Assembly: GCA_030562195.1 (NCBI GenBank)
Contig: JAUJPP010000012.1
Span: 20,088,001 to 20,152,000, forward strand
DNA: 64,000 nt
Direction: 5' to 3'
Origin: Nipponacmea schrenckii
Taxonomy: Eukaryota; Mollusca; Gastropoda; Lottiidae
How positions within the stretch are numbered: the first letter of the stretch is position 1; each line of letters opens with the position of its first letter. The position numbers and the translations under genes were made by a program. Positions 12,401 to 20,959 of this stretch are shown here, one piece after another. A model generated the notes under the pieces. It was not told the DNA's origin. It was given only the letters and a program-made list of their open reading frames with translations, and made no database searches.

Positions 12401-15400
12401 ATTCCCTCTACCGTCTTTAACGTGTAACTTAAATCAAATAACACCTAATATAACATTTGGACAAGTCAAATTCAAGTGGTTGTTGCATATTTCAAGGAAG
12501 GTTAAAGGTCAGTTTGGTCTATTATAATGAGCTTTGTTACATAAAGGGTCCTCTTACATCATTAACCTATATTCTGCACTTATTCCTGACCCTCTCTCGT
12601 CCTCTCCCACTCGAGGTTACGCCTACATGCCTGTGCCCGTGTTTTCGTACAATTACAACTGCAATATAACAGCTAATTTCTATACACATTTCTAACCTTA
12701 TATATATTATATAACCTCGTATCGCATTACTCAGATAATTTCAAATTGCAATCTGTCATTGCACCTGTGCATGTAGACCAGATCATCTAGGAATAATGCT
12801 TATAGGTTTAACAGTGAGTCTTGATAACGCTGACTACTTTATGGAAGTTTTGAGTCATTTGATAAATCGATTTTATTTACAATGTATGATTTTGCATTAA
12901 CTCAATTATGTTGCATATTGGGAATATCCATTCAGGGTTTATTTTGTCGAGGACCGTTAGATATTTAAGTCAAGTTGTGTCCCTAGTCAATTGCTCACTC
13001 CTAGAACAAACGCGAGAAGATACGAAGATAGTTTCAATTACAAGACACATCCTCGAAACCACTGCCAGAGGAGTCAGGACTGCTTCCTCGCGTCGATTGA
13101 GCTCCTCGTTATTCGAGACAAATGTAGATCAGTAGGACTGATGTCCAGTGTATAATTAGAAATTATACGACTAACCAGAGTCTAATCAAGTTAATGTCAC
13201 GTACAAATGGACCAAATAGCATTGATAATTGACTTAGCTACCTATTAAGCTTCCTAAAGATGTCATACTGACGTGACATGCAGGCTAAACAGTGCTGTAA
13301 TGTTCATCACATTAGATAGGAAAATAGATGGAATTCCAAAGCCTTGGGAAGTTTAAGACAATCAAAAATGATGATATTACACGAATATTGATGACGTAGC
13401 AAAATGTGTGCACATTTAATAATGCCGTATTGCTTCATTCTTGATTATCGAAATGACAATAACAGATTATTGCAATTATATCCTGCCCAAGGTGATCGGA
13501 ACATCAAAGAGTGATTCTTTAGAAGATAATGTATTATATTTCAACCAATATTGCTGGGAGCCTAAACGCTAGGACAAACAAGCGTCTGTCGTCATCAAAT
13601 TTTGTACTTCGTAATCATTTACGATTGTCGTAAATGGCTCCAGGTAGTTTTGTTTAATGCGTGGCGTCACTCACAAAGTAAGCCTTCCGGCAAATTTTTA
13701 TAAACGCTTCTGATATTAATCTTACTGCGACTACGTTGGTCATTGACGTAAAAAAAAAGTAACGTTTCTCGTTACGGCTGTCGTACTTCATAAGTTCGGA
13801 GACTGACCATAACGTTGGCACTCTTGACTAACATGTAATCTATTCATATGTTCATTAAGTACTAATTAGGTTGCATGTCAATCAAATGAGTACTGACTGT
13901 CATTCAAAGTGACTGACATGTGATTCACGTTATCTGTTATCTTGCAACTTAAGAACGAGCTTTGTGGAGGCTTGATAGCAATATTTTATCATATTTCATT
14001 CAATATATCTGCATAACATTTTCACTTTTAACATTCAAAAGGGTAGTTACATCACTTCCTGTAATTTCACAACAGCCAAACCATTGAGAAATGAAAACCG
14101 AAATGAATTGAGTTTTACGTCCTACTCGTATGGTCTCATGGGCTAATTTAGACGGCACATTTTGAGAACGCCATGTGTCTGGCACTTCCGGTTTTAGATG
14201 CTGAATATTTTATTAAATCAATCAACCGATTATGAAGTTATTAAAGTAACATGTGGGCGAATTGAGTATATTGCCATTCTGAATCACTCACTATGTTAAA
14301 AATGACGCCCAGTCAGCTGTTATTAATATGAATATTTTCAACACCTCGAATCATATATGGTGTTACAGATGACAAGGTCAGATGTCAATTGGAGCCAACA
14401 GCTCCAGGGAACTGCTACATGGTTGGGTTGGTCGTTTAATCAGGAGCCACAAGGATTATCCTTAATGACTAGTGTCCATTGATCAGGTGTTACAAAGTTG
14501 GTTCCAAATGACTAGTGTTCCTGGATCAAGAGCCACAAAGTTGATCCGAAATGGCCATTGTCGTTGGATGGTCTTCTGCGATTCCAAAGAATGCCAACGT
14601 CTGGTATCTTTTAAATATGAAAGGGACCATTCAAGATATTAAAGAATGTCGAAGTCAGTGAATAAGATCAGTTATCGTGGATCATTCACGTTATTTGATG
14701 ACCAACTAGGGTTCTCCTTGAGGGTTTTAAAGAACATACTGGAACATTCGATATCGATTGGATGCGCAAAACAGACGGTTGACCAACGTGTGTTTAAGTC
14801 ACACATGTTCTGGCTACAGTAGCATTCTAAACATGAATTGGTCTTGTCATCAAATTTTGTTTAAAATATCCAATGTCAAATATATCAAAATAACAAGATT
14901 AAAATTCCAATAGAAATCATTTTCCCACACGTCAGTCAACTGGAAGTCGTCATAGTGTATCTTGAATTGGGCGTTAACGAAATTATCTCCCCTGTGTTTG
15001 CTTAACAATAGAGTTATCGGTGATAAAGGAGATCTGAAGAAGTTTAATCAAAAACAAATATTGATATAACGGGATTGAATCAGTCTCTACTTTTACTATA
15101 GATCACTTACATTCCGACAGATAACAGGTTCGAGTTATGTCCCCTTTTGAAATTGTGCTGACTCATGTTTTGAGGAGTCTTGCTATAGTTTTGATTAATT
15201 CCTTTCTGAAACACCTACCACCATTGTATAACTATGCATGTCAACTCAAAAGAAAATTTTTGAGACTCCACACGCTTATTTAATATTTTAGAATTTCATT
15301 GAATAGTTTATACAAGAAGGTCGAAAGTTCAAAAAATAATCGGATTCCAAAAAAGGTTTCGTTTCATTAAAGTTAAACGACAAATTTTAAAAATTCAAAA

Positions 15401-18400
15401 TGGCGACGTTTTTCTATTATAGTATCGAACTGAATGAACCATAACCTCTTATTTTATAAATTGGTGTTAAAAAAAAGTTATGAATGAACATGATTATTCA
15501 TAAAGGATTATTGGAACGACAAAGGGTTAACAAAAGATTAGAAAGTTTATCTGGAGCACAATGGGTTAACAAGTTAAACCTTGTCAAGAACGTCGATTGT
15601 CAATTCATTGGCAATTTAATGACCTTGATCCTATTTTATCGGTTTAGGGCTGAAGCATGTTTCAGCAAAACCACGAAAAAAGGAGAAAGCAAATTGTTGA
15701 AATGGTCCAACATATGTATTGCCAATTCATATCTTACTCCAGCCATACATATTTAAAATTTGGTCTCGACTAATTCAGGTTTGACACATTATGAGTTAGT
15801 CACCCTACCTCAAATGCATTATATCATTATATAGCATACATTTCGGTAATATTTGATACATTAGCATATTAGAGACACCTGTAATATATATTGCTTTTTG
15901 CCATGAGTCAAATAATAATTTCTGAAAACAATGTTACGCTAAAATAGAAATTTGGTACATTGCAATTCTCAAGTACCTTTTACGATACCTTCCGGTAATA
16001 TATAACACATTAGCGCATTAGAGACACCTTAAAAACCACAAAAAGCATCAAGATAAAACTTGATCATTACAGTGCTACAGTTGAATTGCCCCGACTTGGT
16101 TACATAAGGTTACTTTACGATAAATTCCGATAAAATATGACACATTAGCACATTAGAGACACCTGTACAGACTAGATTGTTTTTGTCGGGCGTAAAGAAA
16201 AATATTCATTATAGAATACAATACTTCATTCATGGTGTAAATTTGAGACGTGCCCTTTAAATGGGTTAATGTCAGTGTAAAAATAACTCATTCATGTTAA
16301 CCCTAGTTACGCCACGATTTCTAACTACCCAAAAAAAATGACCTTTCCGTTGACCTGAATGTAAACTTTAATGAAGTCATTAATTCCGGAATCTGAATTA
16401 CATTGGACATGTAACTAAACACATACTTCGTCACTGCTATTGAATGTGTTCTTCAGGTATTTCTGGGTCATATACTTTAATCGCCTGCCCTAAGAAACAT
16501 AACAGTAGGACGTAAAACTCCCTTTCATACCATGTCCAAGCATGTCGTATGATGTCGTTAAGATCAATCGCCGATTCTTTTGTACACCTGACACATTTCC
16601 TTATAAAAGTCAATAAATATTAAGCATAATTTATCATTCAATGGACTTGTATCACCTTCTGTTCGAAAAGTTGGCCAGATGTTAGTGCAAAAATCAATAT
16701 TTCAAAATGGCCGACAATTGCAGCATATTTTGATAAAATTATTTTTAAAAAAAGTTGTATTATGAATCATTTGAGTTTGTTTTCTAATGATTTATTTTCA
16801 CTTTAAGTTTAATGGCCTTACTCATAAGTTGATAGCTATCATAGTACATAGTCGGATCACCTTAAGGAATTCGTACATTTCTAGGAAATACATTTAAATG
16901 AAATGAAATTTAACTGGAAAACGAAACAACATATTTGACATTCTACACACAAAAAAAAATCGCTTTTAATTTTTAAATGAATAAATTAGTGTATCATTGT
17001 CTGTTACTTAAGGGGGCTTAATAAAGTTGTCGCAAGCCGAAATCATTGGCCCGGGATTTTAGATTTTATATCCATATGTTGTAGAAGGAATATCACTCTG
17101 TACTGAATGTACTAATCAACACACGTGGCTGCACAAAATATGTCGTAATTTTAATGACGGCGCATAAATCATTTCATTTTTCTTTTTCTTTTTTAATTTA
17201 AAAAATCATATTTTTTTACGGTGCCCTTTATAGGTTATTTATTTTTCTTTTTTGTTATACACCTTTTACTTCCTAATTTAAGGGCAGCGGTGCCGTAACC
17301 ACATTCGTAAAGCTAAACCTCTCTGGGTTGTCCCTTTTTTGAAGCACAGGGTATGAATCAACACCTCACGTCCCTAGATGACCTCTCACCTTTCATACGT
17401 CATATAATGTTTGATAAATGGGCGTGGCTAATCCCATATAAGGCAACAATAAATATGTGACTGAGCGAAACCGTGACTTGCACGTCAGCAAAATAACTCG
17501 CCGGCCGGCTTTTTCTACTAGAGTAGTAAGCCGTGTCGGATATATATATTTTCTTAGTCAGTTGAAGAAATTAATTGATTTTTCGGTATATTTCGCCAAG
17601 TTTGAGTAAATTTTACAAATGAGAAAGCAGATTAGTTTAACCTGTATCATTAAAGTTGGATTGATCCATTTAAAGATCCGAGCTGTATTTGCATCACTAT
17701 TCGCGATTATTCCATCTAAGAAGATGATTGGGATCTATATGATTACTTTTGTTAAGAGATTCGATGATAAGTCTCCTTTAAATCAGATTAAATGAAAAAT
17801 GATCCCTGGATTAAGCATACATTATGGCGAAGTCTTGAAGAGGGTGGGACCTATTAGAATATAATTTTAGAAAATCGTTGATAATAATTGAAAAAAAAAA
17901 TGAAACTTACGTGTCTTTAAGACTGTCGACTAAGTCTTGGAGTCCAGCCATTTTCGCATCATAGTTGGCCTTTTCTGCGGCGAGCTCATCAATGACTCTT
18001 CGGGCCTGATTCAATTCAGTTTCGTACTGTTCACGAATTGGTTTGAAATCGGCCTGTTTCTGGTTTCTGTACACGTCCAATTCCTGTTCCAACTGGGCGT
18101 TACGTGCTTCCAAAAATCGCACTTTGTCGATGTACGAGGCAAGACGCTCGTTCAACGATTGCATTTCTTTTTTCTCATGTTCTCGCTTTCCTTTAACGTT
18201 GACAACTCCCTCGTGGGACATGTTCTGGTAGGTTCCAGGGGCCATGTTCAAGAGTCCTCCACCGAAGGAGCTTCTCATGCTGTAGTTGCTTGGTGTTGGA
18301 TTCTTTCCAGATCGAGTGATCAATGTGGTACGTCCATGGATGAATCCGGAGCCACCTCGTCCAGAGGAAGCGAATTCCTGTTTCTGTTGTCCTTTAGTCG

Positions 18401-18404
18401 ACAT
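407..18404 (-). CDS. Cytoplasmic intermediate filament protein, protostome type with lamin-like tail (11 exons)
   Basis: Non-neuronal cytoplasmic IF protein that would dimerise through its alpha-helical rod and polymerise into 10-nm filaments. Exons: 17911-18404, 8300-8486, 7805-7900, 7305-7463, 6909-7034, 6405-6626, 5978-6063, 2878-3005, 2375-2485, 1921-2052, 407-439. Every junction is GT-AG and all phases agree except within exon 6, which has one extra base. The product is about 590 residues: Gly/Ser-rich head (1-75), coil 1A starting with LNERLASYIDKVRFLEARN, a coil 1B with the 42-residue insertion shared by lamins and protostome IFs, coil 2 ending in the hallmark LELEIACYRQLLEGEENR, then a lamin-type Ig-like tail with GWTITR and FFSWGTG. 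Known: the Helix IF gene, as I recall it, has 11 exons and makes two tail isoforms from one gene; this gene has the same architecture. The start ATG has A at -3. No gene symbol is assigned because mollusc IF naming is not standard. Confidence 0.95.
440..1290 (-). other. Distal part of IF intron 10
   Basis: No coding signal. A short SINE-tail-like piece (GTTTTACGTCC) occurs near 530-540. The last 40 bases before 439 form the polypyrimidine tract of the terminal exon. Confidence 0.6.
744..749 (-). promoter_or_regulatory. Possible poly(A) signal AATAAA for the read-through isoform
   Basis: Canonical hexamer on the minus strand downstream of the stop at 1291 and within the last intron of the main transcript. 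Inference only: AATAAA is frequent in AT-rich DNA. Confidence 0.25.
1291..1920 (-). CDS. Open C-terminal extension contiguous with IF exon 10 (unrecognised)
   Basis: Directly after exon 10, in the same frame, 209 codons run without a stop to 1291-1293. This is improbable by chance in AT-rich intron sequence. The product is poor in acidic residues and rich in Ala, Leu, Ser, Thr and Ile. It has a hydrophobic stretch (VATFVQLIVNVLASALLALQ) long enough to span a membrane, and ends ...FTNILPRRYS. An ATG at 1863 could also start a separate 190-residue protein. An AATAAA (744-749 on the other strand) lies about 540 nt downstream of the stop. I recognise no family. It could be an alternative composite terminal exon, a nested gene, or chance. 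Codon choice looks like the rest of the gene. Confidence 0.4.
   Translation of the reverse strand, partial: VSILLHIFSIKNLGILLKKMRSALRNLIGLVKTTGNIRNILAFPELIGYNAASTFGICVQVLSQGSISAGIKRPIVEVLYGVVATFVQLIVNVLASALLALQLPVRYNLSNSTALSGLSTPIRHLITYPLHVSHNVAKIPFRLAAWQISKSLQVASATTNMATYPITTGLDLVGSPDVKCVKSMFKFASKFTPETVHNCFTNILPRRYS
1921..2052 (-). CDS. IF gene exon 10: end of lamin tail
   Basis: 132 nt, 44 codons, phase 0 to 0. Encodes IYSSGGATEANVRNEANSSC and then DRSTDFFSWGTGSGNTKLTD and TSGT. W-x-x-G-G/S near the end is the last conserved lamin-tail signature. Acceptor TTTTTAG; the donor is GTTAGT, the same weak hexamer as in exon 7. Read-through of this donor stays open for another 209 codons (see the 1291 entry). 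Confidence 0.92.
2375..2485 (-). CDS. IF gene exon 9: lamin tail core
   Basis: 111 nt, 37 codons, phase 0 to 0. Encodes VQDLTGWTITRQMTSSNKPM followed by VYKFLDGEKLQPGKCLK. The L-x-GW-x-I-x-R motif and the hydrophobic F/L-x-P-G turn match the central strands of the lamin-type Ig fold. Acceptor AATTCCAG, donor GTAAGT. Confidence 0.93.
2878..3005 (-). CDS. IF gene exon 8: first lamin-tail exon
   Basis: 128 nt, phase 1 in (A|GT = Ser) and phase 0 out. It encodes the start of the Ig-like lamin tail: GKLTVSRSARGPIGFSDASH, then DGKYVCIENTSKGANAK. The I/V-x-L/I-x-N-x-S pattern is diagnostic for lamin tail domains. Acceptor TTTTCCAG, donor GTATTT. Confidence 0.92.
3006..5977 (-). other. Intron 7 of the IF gene (3.0 kb) with homopolymer runs
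   Basis: Separates rod from lamin tail. AT-rich; holds a poly-T run of more than 20 at about 5250-5274 and several A-runs. If the tail-less isoform is made, the first part of this interval is its 3' UTR. No gene seen. Confidence 0.75.
5973..6063 (-). CDS. Alternative tail-less end of the IF protein (exon 7 read-through)
   Basis: If the weak donor at 5977-5972 is not used, translation runs one more codon and stops: ...QQTS*. This gives a rod-only IF without the lamin domain, about 455 residues. As I recall, Helix produces exactly such an isoform pair (IF-A with, IF-B without the lamin segment) by alternative RNA processing. An AATAAA is present about 850 bp downstream (reverse complement of TTTATT near 5118). 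That the isoform exists in this species is inference. Confidence 0.6.
5978..6063 (-). CDS. IF gene exon 7: rod end and tail linker
   Basis: 86 nt, entered in phase 2 (AG|A = Arg, completing EENR) and left in phase 1 (ACC A|GTTAGT). It encodes LGMKNIVEQAIGTRTKGAGQ and then LSDIVQQT, a short non-helical linker between rod and lamin-like tail. The donor is the non-consensus GTTAGT, and the in-frame stop TAG (5975-5973) lies inside it. Confidence 0.93.
6405..6626 (-). CDS. IF gene exon 6: coil 2 end motif, with a +1 frameshift in this assembly
   Basis: Carries the most conserved IF segment, LELEIACYRQLLEGEENR. The exon between the canonical acceptor (GTTCAG, exon starts at 6626) and donor (GTAAGC) is 222 nt, but phase-0 entry and phase-2 exit require 221, the conserved family length. 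Reading from the acceptor gives VAALESER and then, after an A-run (TTTT on the plus strand at 6600-6603), the frame slips and would stop about 11 codons later. Removing one base restores VAALESERNELRRKLALSED and everything downstream. Either a homopolymer error in the assembly or a true null lesion. The rest of the gene shows no decay, so an error is likelier. Confidence 0.9.
6909..7034 (-). CDS. IF gene exon 5: coil 2
   Basis: Exactly 126 nt (42 codons, phase 0 to 0), the size conserved between Helix-type and vertebrate type III genes. It encodes VRQLQSGAVRDNMETTHAKE and on to GDTASRIGNLEGM, a continuous heptad pattern. Acceptor AAAACAG, donor GTAAGA. Confidence 0.95.
7305..7463 (-). CDS. 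IF gene exon 4: linker L12 and start of coil 2
   Basis: 159 nt, 53 codons, phase 0 to 0 (the vertebrate type III counterpart is 162 nt). It begins with a Pro/Gln-rich linker (MPQENQKPVLIKG) and continues into coil 2 with NLEDFWKNSMSKAIRDIQNE. The Trp in the DFWKN motif is typical for invertebrate IFs. Acceptor CTTACAG, donor GTATAG. Confidence 0.94.
7805..7900 (-). CDS. IF gene exon 3: end of coil 1B
   Basis: Exactly 96 nt (32 codons, phase 0 to 0), the conserved size of the matching exon in vertebrate type III IF genes. It encodes DLDNETAAHIEADCRATTLE followed by EEVDFLKALLDK, a familiar IF signature. Acceptor ATTTCAG, donor GTAATT (weak at +5/+6). Confidence 0.95.
8300..8486 (-). CDS. IF gene exon 2: coil 1B with the 42-residue protostome insertion
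   Basis: The 187-nt exon is entered in phase 2 (AC|A = Thr) and left in phase 0 at GTGAGT. The acceptor is TTTTTTCAG. It encodes heptad-rich sequence such as NNELRQKIDNQSTQIGSYEG. Vertebrate type III IF genes have a 61-nt exon here; 187 = 61 + 126, exactly 42 extra codons, the lamin-like coil 1B length kept by protostome IFs. This supports both the family call and the phylogenetic placement. Confidence 0.94.
9675..9693. repeat. ATTC microsatellite in IF intron 1
   Basis: Five consecutive ATTC-type units. Confidence 0.9.
10650..10757. repeat. 21-bp minisatellite in IF intron 1, five copies
   Basis: GACATTGAATGTTTAGACACA, alternating with GACATTGAATGCTTAGACACA. Confidence 0.95.
14410..14570. 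repeat. Degenerate 58-bp tandem repeat in IF intron 1
   Basis: About three units with GAGCCACAA, GTTGATCC/GTTGGTTCC, AAATGACTAGTGT and GGATCA. Confidence 0.7.
15840..16175. repeat. Three copies of a TTCCGGTAATAT...TTAGAGACACCT motif in IF intron 1
   Basis: Copies near 15840, 15988 and 16125, about 145 bp apart, each with TTCGGTAATATTTGATACAT-like sequence and ACATTAGCACATTAGAGACACCT-like sequence split over neighbouring bases. Confidence 0.8.
17911..18404 (-). CDS. IF gene exon 1: head, coil 1A and start of coil 1B
   Basis: Starts at the ATG whose reverse complement ends at 18404, in the context AACCATGT. It encodes 164 codons plus two bases (AC). The head is rich in Gly, Ser, Arg and Thr with no acidic cluster, as expected for a phosphorylatable IF head. 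The conserved rod start (QSLNERLASYIDKVRFLEA) lies at about residues 81-100. The donor is GTAAGT at 17910-17905. If intron 1 were not removed the frame would stop immediately (ACG TAA). Confidence 0.95.
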
Positions 18405-18410
18405 GGTTAA

Positions 18411-18581
18411 TGTTTCCTAAGTTGTGTGTATCCAAAGTAAAAAATAAGTAAAAATGAATCAAGTAGACCTTTCCTCAAGCCTCTCTCGTCGCTGACTGAC
18501 AATATTGGTAGCTGTCAACTCTACACTTATACGTAGTCGTCTACCTATTCACGTCCGGGCATGCTCAGTGGCGACCAATGG
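18411..18581 (-). promoter_or_regulatory. IF gene 5' UTR and core promoter (TATA-like and CCAAT boxes)
   Basis: On the minus strand a TATAAG lies at 18531-18526, preceded about 45 bp upstream by CCATTGG (18575-18581, a CCAAT box in either orientation). Transcription would begin near 18500, giving a 5' UTR of roughly 90-100 nt before the ATG at 18404. No splice site is needed between them. Spacing fits a TATA-driven promoter, but the start site is inferred. Confidence 0.5.
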
Positions 18582-18722
18582 ACTCGTTAGACGGGTTATC
18601 GGCTAAACATAGAACTATATAATAATATATAACGCTATACAGCAAATACAGGGTGTCTTAGCTACAAAAAGAGATTTATTATTACATATTTTTATCTATA
18701 ATCCCTAAATTTTCAAGCTTTC

Positions 18723-18757
18723 AGGAGTATATGAGCTATTTTTGTTGATATACTATA
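18723..18757. repeat. 35-nt stem-loop element, copy 1
   Basis: Imperfect left arm (AGGAGTATAT), loop GAGCTATTTTTGTTG and right arm ATATACTATA. Same layout as the perfect copies at 19152 and 19583. About 320 bp upstream of the IF start codon. Confidence 0.7.
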
Positions 18758-19151
18758 CAAGGTCCATATAACATCTAGGCTTATGCAGACTGTGAATTCA
18801 ATCGATATTCTAAGAGAAATATTTCCAGTGAATAGAAAATATATTAGATTCGAGTTTGTTAGAATCAATTTACCTATAATGTGTTTAATTTCCTTGTTTT
18901 AAAGAAAAATTTTAGTAGAAATGAGGGAATCGGGATTTTGAGGTTGGAATGATTGGGTTCGATTACTCTTCCAAACCAATCCAAAATCCCTTTTGCATTC
19001 GAGCAGGCAAAATCTCACGCAGCATCTATGTTTTTTTTTTGTCAAGGCCAGTAAAGTTATTGAAGCATGCAACACAAAAAAAGTTCTTCTGTAGCTCAAG
19101 GACGCAACATTTTATGGATGAAGGTATTTGACTGCGCAATAATTGGCCGTA

Positions 19152-19186
19152 TATAGTATATTAAGCATTTTAGCTGATATACTATA
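19152..19186. repeat. 35-nt stem-loop element, copy 2
   Basis: Perfect 10-bp inverted repeat TATAGTATAT / ATATACTATA around a 15-nt loop (TAAGCATTTTAGCTG). It starts 429 bp from copy 1. Confidence 0.85.
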
Positions 19187-19582
19187 CTAGGAAAACTGGT
19201 ATATGCAATGTCAGATACCGCTCCCGAATTACTAGTAGAAGTTACGACATTAATATGTAAGGATAAGATAAGCAATAGGCCTACAAACTTTTATTGAAGC
19301 AATGTATATTGAGCTCCAATAGTAGCCTATATGACTCATTATTGTCCGTATACTATGTTGGTTGTTACAGTTACATAAGCACAAGGCCAAAATCCAAATA
19401 CCTACTGTGCTGTAACTAGTCAAACCCGAAAAATCCACCTACGTATAGGGTGTGAGACAACAATTTGAAATATGATGTGCCAGCAAAGAAAAAACAAACA
19501 ATATTTGGCTTCCAGTACGAAAATGTGAAGAGTGGCAATATGTGTATAACCTTTAATTGTAACTGAAGTATTATTGAACACA

Positions 19583-19617
19583 TATAGTATATGAGACATT
19601 TTAGTTGATATACTATA
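19583..19617. repeat. 35-nt stem-loop element, copy 3
   Basis: Perfect 10-bp inverted repeat TATAGTATAT / ATATACTATA around the loop GAGACATTTTAGTTG. It starts 431 bp from copy 2. The sequence between copies is not obviously related. Confidence 0.85.
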
Positions 19618-19924
19618 TGTTGTCTATACAAGTAGTAGGCCTACATTAAAATACACCTGTAGCTATATACAATCGATATACTCTAGATTTGAATGGATAA
19701 TGGATCTCTGTATATAAATTACCGATAAAAATAATTGTTCATTATTTGCTTGACTAAAATTTCAATTACAATATGACCTGTTTTATACCGACGTAATGTA
19801 AAGTTGGAAATAATGAGTTTTTTGTAATTTGGGTGTCAAAGGTCAAATATATGAGATCGAGGAACTTCATCTGAATGCGTAGCCGAAGTCGTCGAGAAGG
19901 CATTGTTTTTGGAAATCAAAGCTT

Positions 19925-20235
19925 GCTGACACTTATTTGACAAGGTTGTCACTTACTTGACTAGGCAGGCGCTTACTTAGGTTGTCACTTACTTAACTAG
20001 GTTGTCACTTACTTAACTAGGTTGTCACTTACTTGACTTGGTTGTCACTTACTTGCCTAGGATTCTGTTATTTGAGTAGGTTGTTACGTACTTGACTAGG
20101 CTATCTCTTTTGACTAGGACTAGGTTTTTACTTACTTGATTAGGCTGCCTGTTATTGGACTAGGTTGTTTCTTACTTGACTAGGCTATCTGTTATTAGAC
20201 CTGGTTGTTACTTACTTACTGCCTAGGCTGCCCTA
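19925..20235. repeat. Minisatellite, about 20-bp unit (GTTGTCACTTACTTGACTAG)
   Basis: Around 14 units. Early units are near-identical (19980-20060); later ones drift and include CTATCTGTTATT variants. Lies about 1.6 kb upstream of the IF promoter. Confidence 0.9.
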
Positions 20236-20285
20236 GGCTATTACTTGTTGCCTATGTTTACACTCCTACACTTACTCTCTGGAAT

Positions 20286-20959
20286 AATGCTGATGATGAT
20301 GTCGATTTATTCCATCCTAAGGACATACTAAGAGAATTTGACAGATTACAGATTCCTTCATGTTTCATTCCTGAAAGTAAACAGACCGATTCCGTTCCTA
20401 CATTAATCAATACGTGCAGTTTTTATCTTGGATTGTTTTATTGCATGCTATCGGATTTACTTCCACCATTTAAATATCTTTGCTCTCTGTAGCGAGTTAT
20501 TGAAGTATCTGCAAACAAAATTTGAATAATGAGCAACGAATTAAACACCTTCGTCATTTTGTGATGATTGACTCCCATATATTTACACTATACGGTGTAC
20601 AAAGAGGACAATTTGGCTGCCTATTTTCTAAAGTAAATTCTCATAGTTCTGACTTTCTGTTTCTTTATGCAGATTTCGATTATTTCCTGCCCTCTATGGT
20701 TAATTCTGCTTCTCAGACTGACTCTTCTCTGAGGGTTATTTCTTTTAATGGATGGCTAGACATGTGCAGAATGACTCGAATTTACTATATCCTGGATATG
20801 TCAATGGCCTTAGAATTATGCGGTTTCAATAGACCTTATTATCACCAAATAACGGTACTTGTTCATCGCTGTACCCTCGACATACCACATCCCTTTACAA
20901 AAGTAACAGGGCTTTTTGTGATTTCAACCATCAAAATTATGATAATGATAAAACGCTGA
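20286..20959 (+). other. Two unrecognised plus-strand open frames
   Basis: A stop-free stretch containing NNADDDVDLFHPKDILREFD ends at 20492. A second frame of 145 codons (20522-20959) contains SLRVISFNGWLDMCRMTRIY. Neither has a family I know, nor flanking splice sites that join them. Composition differs a little from the surroundings (fewer A/T runs). Possible remnant of a mobile element or old exon; may also be chance. Confidence 0.25.

Larger units (their letters stand above)
8487..17910 (-). other. Intron 1 of the IF gene (9.4 kb)
   Basis: Long first intron with no supported exon. It contains small tandem repeats (9675, 10652, 14410, 15841), isolated SINE 3' tails (near 9160, 14090 and 16500) and otherwise plain AT-rich sequence. 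Short open frames inside show no coding character. Confidence 0.8.

Noticed and set aside
17937..18410. 157-codon plus-strand open frame
   Set aside because: It is the antisense of IF exon 1, whose minus-strand product is unmistakable.
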